Shown one piece after another: positions 1 to 7,859 of a stretch of 10,449 nt of DNA. Every line of letters starts with the position of its first letter. Positions within the stretch are counted from its first letter, which is position 1. The position numbers were made by a program, and so were the translations under genes. Source of the stretch: UBA2428 sp002343545 (lineage in GTDB: Bacteria > Bdellovibrionota > UBA2428); NCBI GenBank assembly GCA_937952285.1, contig CALFZE010000116.1:1-10449 (forward strand). Reading direction: 5' to 3'. Below the pieces are notes generated by a model, which saw nothing but the letters and a program-made list of their open reading frames with translations, was not told the DNA's origin and made no database searches.

Positions 1-1449
<1,449 letters not shown>

Positions 1450-1450
<1 letters not shown>

Positions 1451-2244
1451 TGAGCGCACATCACGACAGCCACGCTTCCCACGCTTCGGGCGAAATGCGC
1501 CTCAAGCTCAAAGTCTGGCGCCAAAACGGGTCGAAGGTCGAAGGTCGTTTCGAGGACTACGACTTGCCGGGCGTCTCGCCCGACATGTCCTTCCTCGAGA
1601 TGCTCGACATCCTGAACCAGAAACTCATCCGCGAAGGCAAAGATCCCGTGGCTTTCGACCACGACTGTCGCGAAGGGATCTGCGGAACCTGCGGCGTCGT
1701 GATCGACGGCGAGTCGCACGGCCCCGAGCGCGGCACGACGGTCTGCCAACTCCACATGCGCCACTACAAGGACGGCGACGAGCTCGTCATCGAGCCCTTC
1801 CGCGCCCGCGCGTTCCCCATCATCAAGGACCTCAGCGTCGATCGCTCGGCCTTCGACCGGATCATCGCCACGGGCGGCTTCGTGTCGGTGAACGCGGGTA
1901 ACGCCCCCGACGGTAACTCGATCCCGATCTCGAAAGAAAACGCCGACCGTTCCATGGACGCCGCCCAATGCATCGGTTGCGGCGCTTGCGTGGCGGCCTG
2001 CAAGAACGCCTCGGCGATGCTCTTCGTTTCGGCGAAAATCGACCACTTGGCCGCGCTTCCGCAGGGTCAACCCGAGCGCGCGGATCGTGCCCGTAAGATG
2101 GTCCTCAAGATGGACGAAGAAGGCTTCGGCAACTGCACGAACACGCAGGCTTGCTCGGCGGCTTGCCCCAAAGAGATCAAGTTCGAGAACATCGCGCGCA
2201 TGAACCGCGACTTTTCGCTCTCGATGCTCCTCGGTAGCAAGTAG
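1450..2244 (+). CDS. sdhB: Succinate dehydrogenase/fumarate reductase iron-sulfur subunit, type B
   Basis: This is the iron-sulfur subunit that carries electrons from the SdhA flavin to the membrane quinone site. It has 264 residues, a normal length. The N-terminal ferredoxin domain holds the [2Fe-2S] ligands Cys73, Cys78, Cys81 (CREGICGTC) and Cys99. The C-terminal domain has CIGCGACVAAC (Cys174, 177, 180, 184) and CTNTQACSAACPK (Cys229, 235, 239). By the E. coli SdhB spacing, Cys174/177/180/239 should bind [4Fe-4S] and Cys184/229/235 [3Fe-4S]. The CTNTxAC form is characteristic of type-B (Bacteroidota/Epsilonproteobacteria-like) complex II, whose single SdhC usually carries two haems; that gene would be expected upstream of the window. 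The ATG at 1450 was chosen over upstream in-frame starts because it overlaps the sdhA stop (TAATG) and has GGAG nine bases before it. A His-rich N-terminus (MSAHHDSHASHAS) precedes the conserved domain. Confidence 0.97.
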
Positions 2245-2245
2245 T

Positions 2246-2312
2246 TCGGAACGCCTCGCTCGTTCCGACGAGCGAGTTAGGCCTTCGCTTCGGTCGGAGA
2301 TCTAACTCGCTC
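2246..2312 (+). terminator. Tandem inverted repeats just after sdhB, possible transcript end
   Basis: Two perfect inverted repeats begin two bases after the sdhB stop. The first is TCGGAACG (2246-2253) with CGTTCCGA (2261-2268), loop 7. The second is GAGCGAGTTAG (2270-2280) with CTAACTCGCTC (2302-2312), loop 21. A third pairing is also possible, TTCCGAC (2263-2269) with GTCGGAG (2293-2299, one G-T pair), and it would exclude both. No clear T-run follows, only CTCTTT at 2316-2322. This could be a 3' stabiliser or a Rho-type end for the sdh transcript rather than a classical intrinsic terminator. The rest of the 2245-2470 gap shows no gene and no convincing promoter. Confidence 0.45.
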
Positions 2313-2460
2313 CGCTCTCTTTGAGTTGCTTGAACTTTCGGGGTTTGGGCGTGGATCTGCACATCTTTTGTACGAGCTTGTCGGCTTTTGTCATCGTGTT
2401 TTGCGGGCGCGATTGGCACATTTCTTCTGCAGGGCCGACGCGTTGTCGGACCTCTACACG

Positions 2461-2465
2461 AGGAG
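2461..2465 (+). promoter_or_regulatory. Ribosome binding site of the small exported protein gene
   Basis: AGGAG lies five bases before the ATG at 2471. The open frame extends further upstream, but only this ATG combines a Shine-Dalgarno match with a signal peptide at the N-terminus, so it fixes the start. Confidence 0.7.
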
Positions 2466-2470
2466 TGGCT

Positions 2471-2977
2471 ATGTCGATGCAAATCAAGTTTGGCGCGATA
2501 CTGGGATTGGGCTTGATCGCAATGAACGTCCCGGCGGCGACTTGCTCGGGCCTTCCGGGTCAGTACCGGTTGGTGAAGAACGAGGGCCTCGGCTGCGCCG
2601 CTACCATGACCTTGGGCAAGCGAGGGGCTTCGATCGTCGAAACGGTCTTCCTTCCGTCGGGCGCGAAGGCCGAAATCCTCCATACCCCCGGCTTCTCGGT
2701 GACTCCGCACCAGAACCTCATCGATCTCGGTGGCGACAGGGGGCTTTCCCTCATCTCGGAGTCCGTGCGTATCGACGATTGCTCCATTGTCGCGCGGACC
2801 AAGAGCGTCGGGTTCCTGATCGACGTTCTCGGGAGCGAATTGACCACGGAATCCTATCAACTCGCTCCGAACGCCAAGGGACAGGAGATCCTCCGAGTCC
2901 TCCACCAACGAAAGTCCACCGTTAGCGACTCCGTCCGGACGACAAGGGATTGCGTCTACGTGAAGGTGGATCGCTAA
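2471..2977 (+). CDS. Small exported protein with four cysteines, function unknown
   Basis: I do not recognise this 168-residue protein. The N-terminus (MSMQIKFGAILGLGLIAMNV, then PAATC) has a Lys, a hydrophobic core of about 13 residues and a small-residue cleavage region near Ala22/Ala23, so it looks like a Sec signal peptide cut by signal peptidase I. The cysteine at 25 follows Thr and lacks a proper lipobox, so a lipoprotein is less likely. The mature part would hold Cys25, 42, 104 and 161, enough for two disulfides, which suits a periplasmic or extracellular location. The remainder is of mixed polarity with alternating hydrophobic stretches that suggest beta structure; there is no second membrane segment and no catalytic motif that I can name. 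The gene stands alone between two hairpin clusters, with pepA 156 bases downstream, so it is probably its own transcription unit. The coding call rests on the RBS, the signal peptide and consistent codon use. Confidence 0.75.
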   Translation: MSMQIKFGAILGLGLIAMNVPAATCSGLPGQYRLVKNEGLGCAATMTLGKRGASIVETVFLPSGAKAEILHTPGFSVTPHQNLIDLGGDRGLSLISESVRIDDCSIVARTKSVGFLIDVLGSELTTESYQLAPNAKGQEILRVLHQRKSTVSDSVRTTRDCVYVKVDR

Positions 2978-3002
2978 GGCGCCAAACGGGCCTATCTCCC
3001 CC

Positions 3003-3054
3003 GGGGGGCGAACGCGCTTCGCACCCCAGGGGCGGTCGACGCCGAATCGACCGC
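3003..3054 (+). terminator. Two adjacent hairpins between the small exported gene and pepA
   Basis: The first hairpin pairs 3003-3012 with 3018-3027 (GGGG, one G/A mismatch, then GCGAA with TTCGC, loop 5). The second pairs GCGGTCGA (3032-3039) with TCGACCGC (3047-3054), loop 7. No T-run follows directly; a short CTTTTT occurs only at 3090-3095. They lie 26-77 bases after the stop at 2977, so they may end or protect that transcript, or lie in the pepA leader. Confidence 0.35.
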
Positions 3055-3133
3055 AGGCAGAGTTGAGGGGCCACATTTTGCGACCCCGTCTTTTTCGGTG
3101 TCGCTAGCGAGGGGAAGCCGCTAAAGTCGGCCC

Positions 3134-4660
3134 ATGCTTTCCTTTGAAGTTTCGCGGGCTAAGCGCCCCTTCCAAAACCAAGAAATTCGTTTGCTCTTCG
3201 CCCGCACGTCGGACCTCGCCAAGCTCAAAAAGCTTCCGGGCGTTCCCGAGGTCTTCCGCGAGCGTCTCGCGAAGAAGCTCGACGAAGCCGAAAAGACCCT
3301 CGCCAAGCCGCTCCACGACAAAGCGCGCGCGGGCGTCATGGGCTTCGACTTTGCGACGACGGAAGGCGGCCGCTTCGGCGTGCGTCTCGTCGACGAGGCC
3401 TTCCCGCTCCAAGAAATCCACGGCGCGCTCCGCAAGAGCTGCGCGAGCTTCGTGGCGCAAAGCGCGGACTTCGCACGGGTCCTTGACCTGGAAACGCTCC
3501 CCGCGGGACTCGCCGACGGCGTGCTGCGCGCCCTCGTCATGCTTTCGCACTACGAGGCCTACAAGGCGCCTCGCTTCGGCAAGGGCGCCGTGAAGACCGA
3601 CGCCACCAAGCCGGCCCCACCGTCGACGATCGCCGTGCTCTCGCGTCTGTCGCCTTCGCAAGTGAAGGACGCCTACTACGAAGCGCGGCTGCTCGGCGAA
3701 GCCTCCACGCTCGTGCGGGAGCTCGCGGACCTTCCGGGGAACGAGCTTACGCCCACGATCTACCGCAAGAAGCTCGAGGCTTACGCGAAGAACGAGAAGT
3801 TCGAGTTCAAGTTCCTCGACACGAAGAAGCTCGCGCAAATGGGCGCGAACGCTTTTCTCGCGGTCGCGCGCGCCGACCTCGACGGCGGTGCGGGACTCGC
3901 GCATTTGTCGCATGTCCCGAAGAAAAAGCCCAAGAAGAAGCTCGTGCTGGTGGGCAAGGGCCTTTGCTTCGATACGGGCGGCTACAACATCAAGGTGGGC
4001 AGCGGCATGTTCGGCATGCAGCGGGACATGACGGGGTCCGCCGTCGCCCTGGCGAGCTTCCGTTTGTTGCGCGAGCTGCACCCCGACTTCGAGATCCACG
4101 CGCTGCTCGGGATCGCGGAAAATCTCATCTCGCCGACGGCCTTCCGCGCCAACGACGTCGTGACGGCGATGAACGGCACCTCGATCGAGGTCGTCGACAC
4201 GGACGCCGAAGGGCGCATGGTCCTGGCCGACGTGCTGGCCTACGCGGCCGAGCTGAAGGCGGACCTTTGCCTCGACTACGCGACGCTCACGGGCGCCGCC
4301 GTCCGCGCGCTCGGCACGCGACGGGGCGCGATCTTCACGAACCGCGAGAAACTGCAGAACGTGGCGATGCAGGCCGGCGAAGCCGTGGGTCAGCCCGTTT
4401 GGGGCTTCCCCCTCAGCGTGAGTTACCGCAAGGATCTCGCGTCGGACTACGCCGATATCCTGCAGTGCTCGCACGGGTCGCATTGCGACCACATCTACGC
4501 GGCGCACTTCCTGGCCGAGTTCATGGGCACGGAGACGCCGTGGATCCACCTCGACCTGACGGCCTCGAACCATAAGGGCGGCTTGGGGCTCGCGGGCACG
4601 GACACGACGGGCTACGGCGTCCATTGGACGCTCGAAGTCGTGCGTCGGATTTTGGGCTAA
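3134..4660 (+). CDS. pepA: Leucyl aminopeptidase, peptidase family M17 (cytosol aminopeptidase)
   Basis: This is a cytoplasmic two-metal exopeptidase that removes N-terminal residues from peptides, normally as a hexamer. It has 508 residues, the usual length. The first 180 or so form the variable N-terminal domain; the catalytic domain follows. The metal ligands and catalytic residues of E. coli PepA all appear at a constant offset of +5: Lys275 and Asp280 (VGKGLCFDTGG), Lys287 (YNIK), Asp298 (MQRDMTG), Asp357 and Glu359 (VDTDAEGRMVLAD, the M17 signature) and Arg361. ATLTGA follows at about 384-389. A Lys-rich patch (KKKPKKK, residues 263-269) lies just before the catalytic core. The ATG at 3134 has no clear Shine-Dalgarno; GGGGAAG is 17 bases upstream. 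It is still the best N-terminus because the reading begins with a domain-like stretch. The gene ends six bases from the stop of a converging gene. Some PepA proteins also bind DNA in recombination or regulation; nothing here shows that role. Confidence 0.95.
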   Translation: MLSFEVSRAKRPFQNQEIRLLFARTSDLAKLKKLPGVPEVFRERLAKKLDEAEKTLAKPLHDKARAGVMGFDFATTEGGRFGVRLVDEAFPLQEIHGALRKSCASFVAQSADFARVLDLETLPAGLADGVLRALVMLSHYEAYKAPRFGKGAVKTDATKPAPPSTIAVLSRLSPSQVKDAYYEARLLGEASTLVRELADLPGNELTPTIYRKKLEAYAKNEKFEFKFLDTKKLAQMGANAFLAVARADLDGGAGLAHLSHVPKKKPKKKLVLVGKGLCFDTGGYNIKVGSGMFGMQRDMTGSAVALASFRLLRELHPDFEIHALLGIAENLISPTAFRANDVVTAMNGTSIEVVDTDAEGRMVLADVLAYAAELKADLCLDYATLTGAAVRALGTRRGAIFTNREKLQNVAMQAGEAVGQPVWGFPLSVSYRKDLASDYADILQCSHGSHCDHIYAAHFLAEFMGTETPWIHLDLTASNHKGGLGLAGTDTTGYGVHWTLEVVRRILG

Positions 4661-4666
4661 GCGCGC

Positions 4667-4981
4667 CTAGCGGCGAAGCGACGACGGCGAGCGGGGCAGC
4701 TTCCCCGAGCGGCGTTGTCGCTGAACGCGCCGCTTTTCCTTTTTCCGGATCCGTTTCTTGTCGGCCCGCGCGGGTTCCCGCTGGTCTTCGTGGTTGGACG
4801 CGAGCGAGGTGTCGTCGGAAAGATCGATCGGCGCCTCGAAGTCGTTCGTCTCGCTCGATTGGAGGCCACCGGTGCTCGAGGGCGACACGAATTCACGGGC
4901 TCGCGGCGACTCCATCCCGAGGCAGGCGAGGGCCATGGCGGCCACCATCAGATCGCGTCGTAGCCGGCCACCGAACCCCAT
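4667..4981 (-). CDS. Small exported protein with very basic C-terminus, hypothetical
   Basis: I do not recognise this 104-residue protein. Its N-terminus (GGRLRRDLMVAAMALACLG) has Arg residues before a short hydrophobic core, like a signal peptide. ALAC around Cys20 is a poor lipobox, with Leu at -2 and Ala at -3. The middle is Ser/Asp/Glu-rich and acidic, and the last 30 or so residues are mostly Arg and Lys (KKRIRKKEKRR and more). Support as a gene: codon use matches the neighbours, it fills an otherwise empty 394-base gap, it runs in the same direction as rmuC starting 73 bases after that gene, and its stop lies six bases from the pepA stop. Against it: the purine run AAGGGG directly abuts the ATG with no spacing, the sequence is low in complexity, and a strong hairpin overlaps its 3' end. 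An alternative start is the Met at residue 12. Confidence 0.5.
   Translation of the reverse strand: MGFGGRLRRDLMVAAMALACLGMESPRAREFVSPSSTGGLQSSETNDFEAPIDLSDDTSLASNHEDQREPARADKKRIRKKEKRRVQRQRRSGKLPRSPSSLRR
4678..4721. terminator. Large imperfect hairpin at the pepA convergence point
   Basis: Bases 4678-4696 pair with 4703-4721 at 16 of 19 positions, counting one G-T pair, across a six-base loop (CAGCTT). The closing part is GCGGGG with CCCCGAGC, which is very stable. On the pepA strand a T-rich stretch follows at 4733-4746, although not directly. This could end pepA transcription, starting 18 bases after its stop. It lies inside the last codons of the converging small gene, so it would have a double role if that gene is real. 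Confidence 0.4.
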
Positions 4982-5054
4982 CCCCTTCAGGTTCGCCGAG
5001 GCGTCCGGTCGCCGCCAGAGCAGAAATTTGTCTTCGCGAGATTTATCCGCGGCT

Positions 5055-6410
5055 TCAGGACTCGAGCAGATCGGCTTTGATTCGCTTCGTGGGCGCCGCG
5101 CCGAGCTCGCGGAGACGCTCCACCTTTCGGAAGACGTTCCCCGGCCCTTCGCGCAGTTTTCCGAGCGCGGACGCGTAAGTGGCCTGGCCGGACTCGAAGA
5201 CCTTGCCGAGACGTTCGAAGTCTTCGAGGAAGCCCACGAACTTGTCGTAGAGCCGCGCGCCTTCGTTCGCGATCTCCTGTGCGTTGCGGTTCTGGTTCTC
5301 GAGACGCCAAATGCCTTCGACCGTCCGCAGGCTCGTGAGCAAAGTCGTCGCCGTCACGATCGCGACGCCCTTCTTCCAAGCGCGCACGGCGAGCTCGCCG
5401 TCGTTCTGCATTGCGAGCAGGTAGGCCGGCTCGATCGGCACGAAGAGGAACACGAACTCGGGCGAGCGCAGGCCCTTCAGTCGCGAGTAGTGCTTGTCGC
5501 CGAGCTCGTCGACGTGCTTCTGCAGCGAGCGCAGGTGAGCCGCGAGGGCCTGAGCCCGGGCCGCCTCGTCGTCGCTGCGCACGCAGCTTTCGTAGGCCGT
5601 GAGCGAGACCTTCGAGTCGATGACGATGTGCTTGTCTTCGGGCAGACGGATGATGACGTCGGGGCGGTAGCGCTCGCCGTCCTCGCTCACGTGACCGGTC
5701 TGCGTCGTGTACTCGTGGCCTTCGCGTAGCCCCGAAGCCTCGAGGATACGCTCGAGCACGAGCTCGCCCCAATCCCCCTGGACCTTGGAATCGCCCTTGA
5801 GCGCCTGGGTCAGGGATTGCGTCTCGCGCGTCATCCGGTCGTTCAACCCGACGAGACGCTCGATTTCGGCCTTGAGCGCGAAGCGTTCCTTCGCTTCGTT
5901 CGAATAACTCGCTTCGACCCGCTGCTCGAAACTGCCGATCTTTTCGCGCAGCGGCTTGAGCAGGGTTTCCAGATTCTTTTCGGCCTGTTCGTTGAAGACC
6001 TTGGATTTGGACTCGAGGATGTTGGCCGCGAGCAGTTCGAACTCCGACTTCGTTTGGCGGCGCAGCTCTTCCATGTTCTCGCGCTGCAGGCGCAGCTGCC
6101 CTTCGAGGGCACGCTTCTCCGTCTCGAAGGACGCGACTTTGGCCGCGAGCTCGGCGTTGCGGCGCAGTTCGGCCTCGGCCTGCGCGTGGGCCCGCGCCTT
6201 TTCGGACTGGGCGCTCTCCGCGACTTCCTCGAGCGAAGCGCGACGGGCTTCACCGGCCGCGTTCTGGCGATTCAATTCGACGTTTTCCTCGCGAAGGCTC
6301 GCGAGTTCGGCGGCGCCCGATCCGTCACGACGACGGGCAAGGGCGAGCGTGAGCGCGCTTCCCAAGCCAAGACCCGCGAGACCGCCCAACGCAAGCGAAA
6401 GGATATCCAT
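5055..6410 (-). CDS. rmuC: DNA recombination protein RmuC
   Basis: RmuC is a predicted nuclease-fold protein that limits recombination at inverted repeats; its biochemical activity is less settled. This copy has 451 residues, a normal length. Residues 3-25 form one N-terminal membrane segment (LSLALGGLAGLGLGSALTLA), followed by Arg residues. Residues 32-200 or so are a long Ala/Glu/Arg-rich coiled coil. The conserved RmuC domain follows: the KGDSKVQGDWGELVLERIL block (206-224), RPDVIIRLP with Asp251, HIVIDSKVSL with Asp265 and Lys267 (together a PD-(D/E)xK-like set), and FVFLFVPIEPAY (319-330). The ATG at 6410 gives the membrane anchor directly at the N-terminus; the nearest purine run (GGGAGAG) is about 13 bases upstream, so initiation may be weak. 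It lies 66 bases after the M28 gene and may be read through from it. The last third contains many charged residues and ends without a tail domain. Confidence 0.95.
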   Translation of the reverse strand: MDILSLALGGLAGLGLGSALTLALARRRDGSGAAELASLREENVELNRQNAAGEARRASLEEVAESAQSEKARAHAQAEAELRRNAELAAKVASFETEKRALEGQLRLQRENMEELRRQTKSEFELLAANILESKSKVFNEQAEKNLETLLKPLREKIGSFEQRVEASYSNEAKERFALKAEIERLVGLNDRMTRETQSLTQALKGDSKVQGDWGELVLERILEASGLREGHEYTTQTGHVSEDGERYRPDVIIRLPEDKHIVIDSKVSLTAYESCVRSDDEAARAQALAAHLRSLQKHVDELGDKHYSRLKGLRSPEFVFLFVPIEPAYLLAMQNDGELAVRAWKKGVAIVTATTLLTSLRTVEGIWRLENQNRNAQEIANEGARLYDKFVGFLEDFERLGKVFESGQATYASALGKLREGPGNVFRKVERLRELGAAPTKRIKADLLES

Positions 6411-6431
6411 GCTTCGGGTCTAAGCTCTCCC

Positions 6432-6450
6432 GGGGCTCCGGTCGAGCCCC
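6432..6450 (-). other. Short inverted repeat in the M28-rmuC gap
   Basis: GGGGCT (6432-6437) pairs with AGCCCC (6445-6450) over a seven-base loop, between the stop of the M28 gene and the start of rmuC. No T-run follows on the - strand, so it could attenuate or process the joint transcript rather than end it. The purine run nearest to rmuC partly overlaps this repeat, so folding could mask the rmuC start. Confidence 0.3.
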
Positions 6451-6476
6451 CAAATTCCGGGATTTAGCCGCGGTTT

Positions 6477-7727
6477 TTAACGGGCTTGCGCAAGCTTCGC
6501 GTTGCTCGCCACGGGGGCCGGGCCCCGGTGCGTCGAGTTCCCCAGCTCGAGGGCGAGGGCCAAGGCGATCTTCGCGAAGATCGCCGAATGGGCGAAGTCC
6601 GAACGGCTGTCGATCACGTCGCGCGTCGTGTGGATGTTGCGGTTCATGTCGCGGAAAGTCGCCTCGAACGGCATGAGCGTCGAGAAGCCTTTGCGGTACC
6701 ACGAAGCGTGGTCGCTGCAGCCGTACCCGCACTTGTCCTCGATGATCTTGGCCTTCAGGTAGTTATCGTTGATCTGCACGAGGACCTCGCGCAGCCAGGG
6801 GCTCGTGAAATCCGTCATGCTCGCGAGCGTGTTCGCGCCGCTGCCCGGAAAAAGGGTCATGTCGAGCTGGAGCACGGCGACGACGTCGACGTTGCGGTTC
6901 TTGTAGTCGGTCGCGATCTCGGCCGACCCGAGCAATCCCGACTCCTCGCCGGCGTAGAAGAAGAACTCGACGCTACGTTCCGGGCGCGGCTGGGTCACGA
7001 GAACCCGCAGCGCTTCGGTCAGGCTCGCGACGCCCGAGGCGTTGTCGTCCGCGCCGGGGGCCTTGCCGCCGCCACCGCCGAAGCCGCCCACGATCGAGTC
7101 GAGGTGACCACCGAGCACGAGGACTTCATTCGGACGGGTGCGGCCGGGAAGCCGAACGCGAACGGACTTTTGCGGGGTCGACGTGTGCGAGACGAGCTCG
7201 ACCGTCACGCCGTTCTGGCCGCGCACGATCTCTTGGAGCTTCGCCTTGAGGGCCTCGACCGGCACGTTCGCGTCGGGCGAGCGGTTGAAGCGGGTCGGGA
7301 ACGACGAATACCATTGCAAGGTTTCGCCGAGCCGCGACGCCGAAATGCGGTCCAGCGCGGAATCGACGTTCGCGCGGCGAAGCAACGGACGGTTGCGCAC
7401 GCGCTCGGCGGCCCGAAAGTGGGCCTGCGTCACGGTCTGAAGATCCTTCAGCAAAGCGCGGGCTTGGGCGGGTTTGCTCGTCGACGACTCGAGCACGGAG
7501 ATTTCCTTCGGGGAAATCATCTCGTAGCCGCCGCAGCGCCCTTTCTCGTGGGCGAGGCGTCCGATCTCCTTCTCGAGGGCGGGCGTCATGTCGACGACCG
7601 CCACGCCGAGTTTCGCATCCCGCGCCAAAACCGCGGGGCCGGCCCGGGGCGGCAGGAAGTCCGTGCCGACGAGCGCGAGACCCAGGAGCCAAGTGGTGCC
7701 GGAAGCCGAAGATCCAAGCTTTTTCAT
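6477..7727 (-). CDS. Exported zinc aminopeptidase, peptidase family M28 (Vibrio leucyl aminopeptidase-like)
   Basis: This is a two-zinc exopeptidase predicted to cut N-terminal (probably hydrophobic) residues from peptides outside the inner membrane. From the ATG at 7727 it has 416 residues. The start (MKKLGSSASG, then TTWLLGLALVGTDFLPPRAG) reads as a Sec signal peptide; residues of about 30-125 look like a propeptide. The catalytic core matches Vibrio proteolyticus aminopeptidase residue for residue: His208 (GGHLDS), Asp228 (GADDNASG), Glu261 as base and Glu262 as ligand (AGEESGLLGS), Asp289 (LQLDMT) and His366 (IHTTRD). The spacings from Glu262 to Asp289 (27) and Asp289 to His366 (77) equal those in that enzyme. 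Cys333 and Cys337 (CGYGCSDHASW) match its disulfide pair, as expected for an exported protein. A poly-Gly run (217-221) sits in the loop between the first two ligands. The upstream TTG at 7805 would bury the signal peptide, so I rejected it. No Shine-Dalgarno is visible before the ATG. Confidence 0.93.
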   Translation of the reverse strand: MKKLGSSASGTTWLLGLALVGTDFLPPRAGPAVLARDAKLGVAVVDMTPALEKEIGRLAHEKGRCGGYEMISPKEISVLESSTSKPAQARALLKDLQTVTQAHFRAAERVRNRPLLRRANVDSALDRISASRLGETLQWYSSFPTRFNRSPDANVPVEALKAKLQEIVRGQNGVTVELVSHTSTPQKSVRVRLPGRTRPNEVLVLGGHLDSIVGGFGGGGGKAPGADDNASGVASLTEALRVLVTQPRPERSVEFFFYAGEESGLLGSAEIATDYKNRNVDVVAVLQLDMTLFPGSGANTLASMTDFTSPWLREVLVQINDNYLKAKIIEDKCGYGCSDHASWYRKGFSTLMPFEATFRDMNRNIHTTRDVIDSRSDFAHSAIFAKIALALALELGNSTHRGPAPVASNAKLAQAR

Positions 7728-7859
7728 GAAGAGGAGTTTAGAGGCTCCCACGGGGGTCGCTATCACGGTAAGACTTCTTAAGAGATTTTGGTGGCGCCGC
7801 GGCAAATCGCCGAATTTCCGTCATCCTAGCCTTTGGAAAAACTCTTAGACTGGTCGGGC
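7728..7859. promoter_or_regulatory. Divergent intergenic region between the M28 gene and the UbiB-like gene
   Basis: Both flanking genes start outward from this 132-base stretch, so both promoters should lie in it. It is locally richer in A and T (7769-7790) than its surroundings. TAAGA-CT-TCTTA at 7769-7780 and CGG-c-AAAT (7800-7807) with ATTTCCG (7814-7820) are small inverted repeats that could bind a regulator. I could not assign convincing -35/-10 boxes in either direction. Confidence 0.4.

Noticed and set aside
2388..2416. TTGTCA as a -35 box for the small exported gene
   Set aside because: The -10 position 17 bases on (GATTGG) matches the consensus at only two bases.
2414..2431. TGGCAC...TGCA resembling a sigma-54 promoter before the small exported gene
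   Set aside because: The distance between the GG and GC elements is two bases too long for a sigma-54 site.
3104..4624. 506-codon open frame on the - strand opposite pepA
   Set aside because: It is antisense to a protein with every M17 catalytic residue in place. Its product is Arg/Glu/Val-rich with no domain, the usual effect of high-GC codon bias on the opposite strand.
4758..5729. Long + strand open frame across the small gene and rmuC
   Set aside because: It overlaps the conserved RmuC domain in antisense, and its composition is Arg/Ala/Val-rich without any recognisable feature.
6486..7781. 431-codon open frame on the + strand opposite the M28 gene
   Set aside because: It is the antisense shadow of a gene with complete zinc ligands at exact family spacing, and it shows no motif of its own.
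7725..7805. Upstream TTG start for the M28 gene
   Set aside because: It would place 26 extra residues before a good signal peptide that begins at the ATG at 7727.
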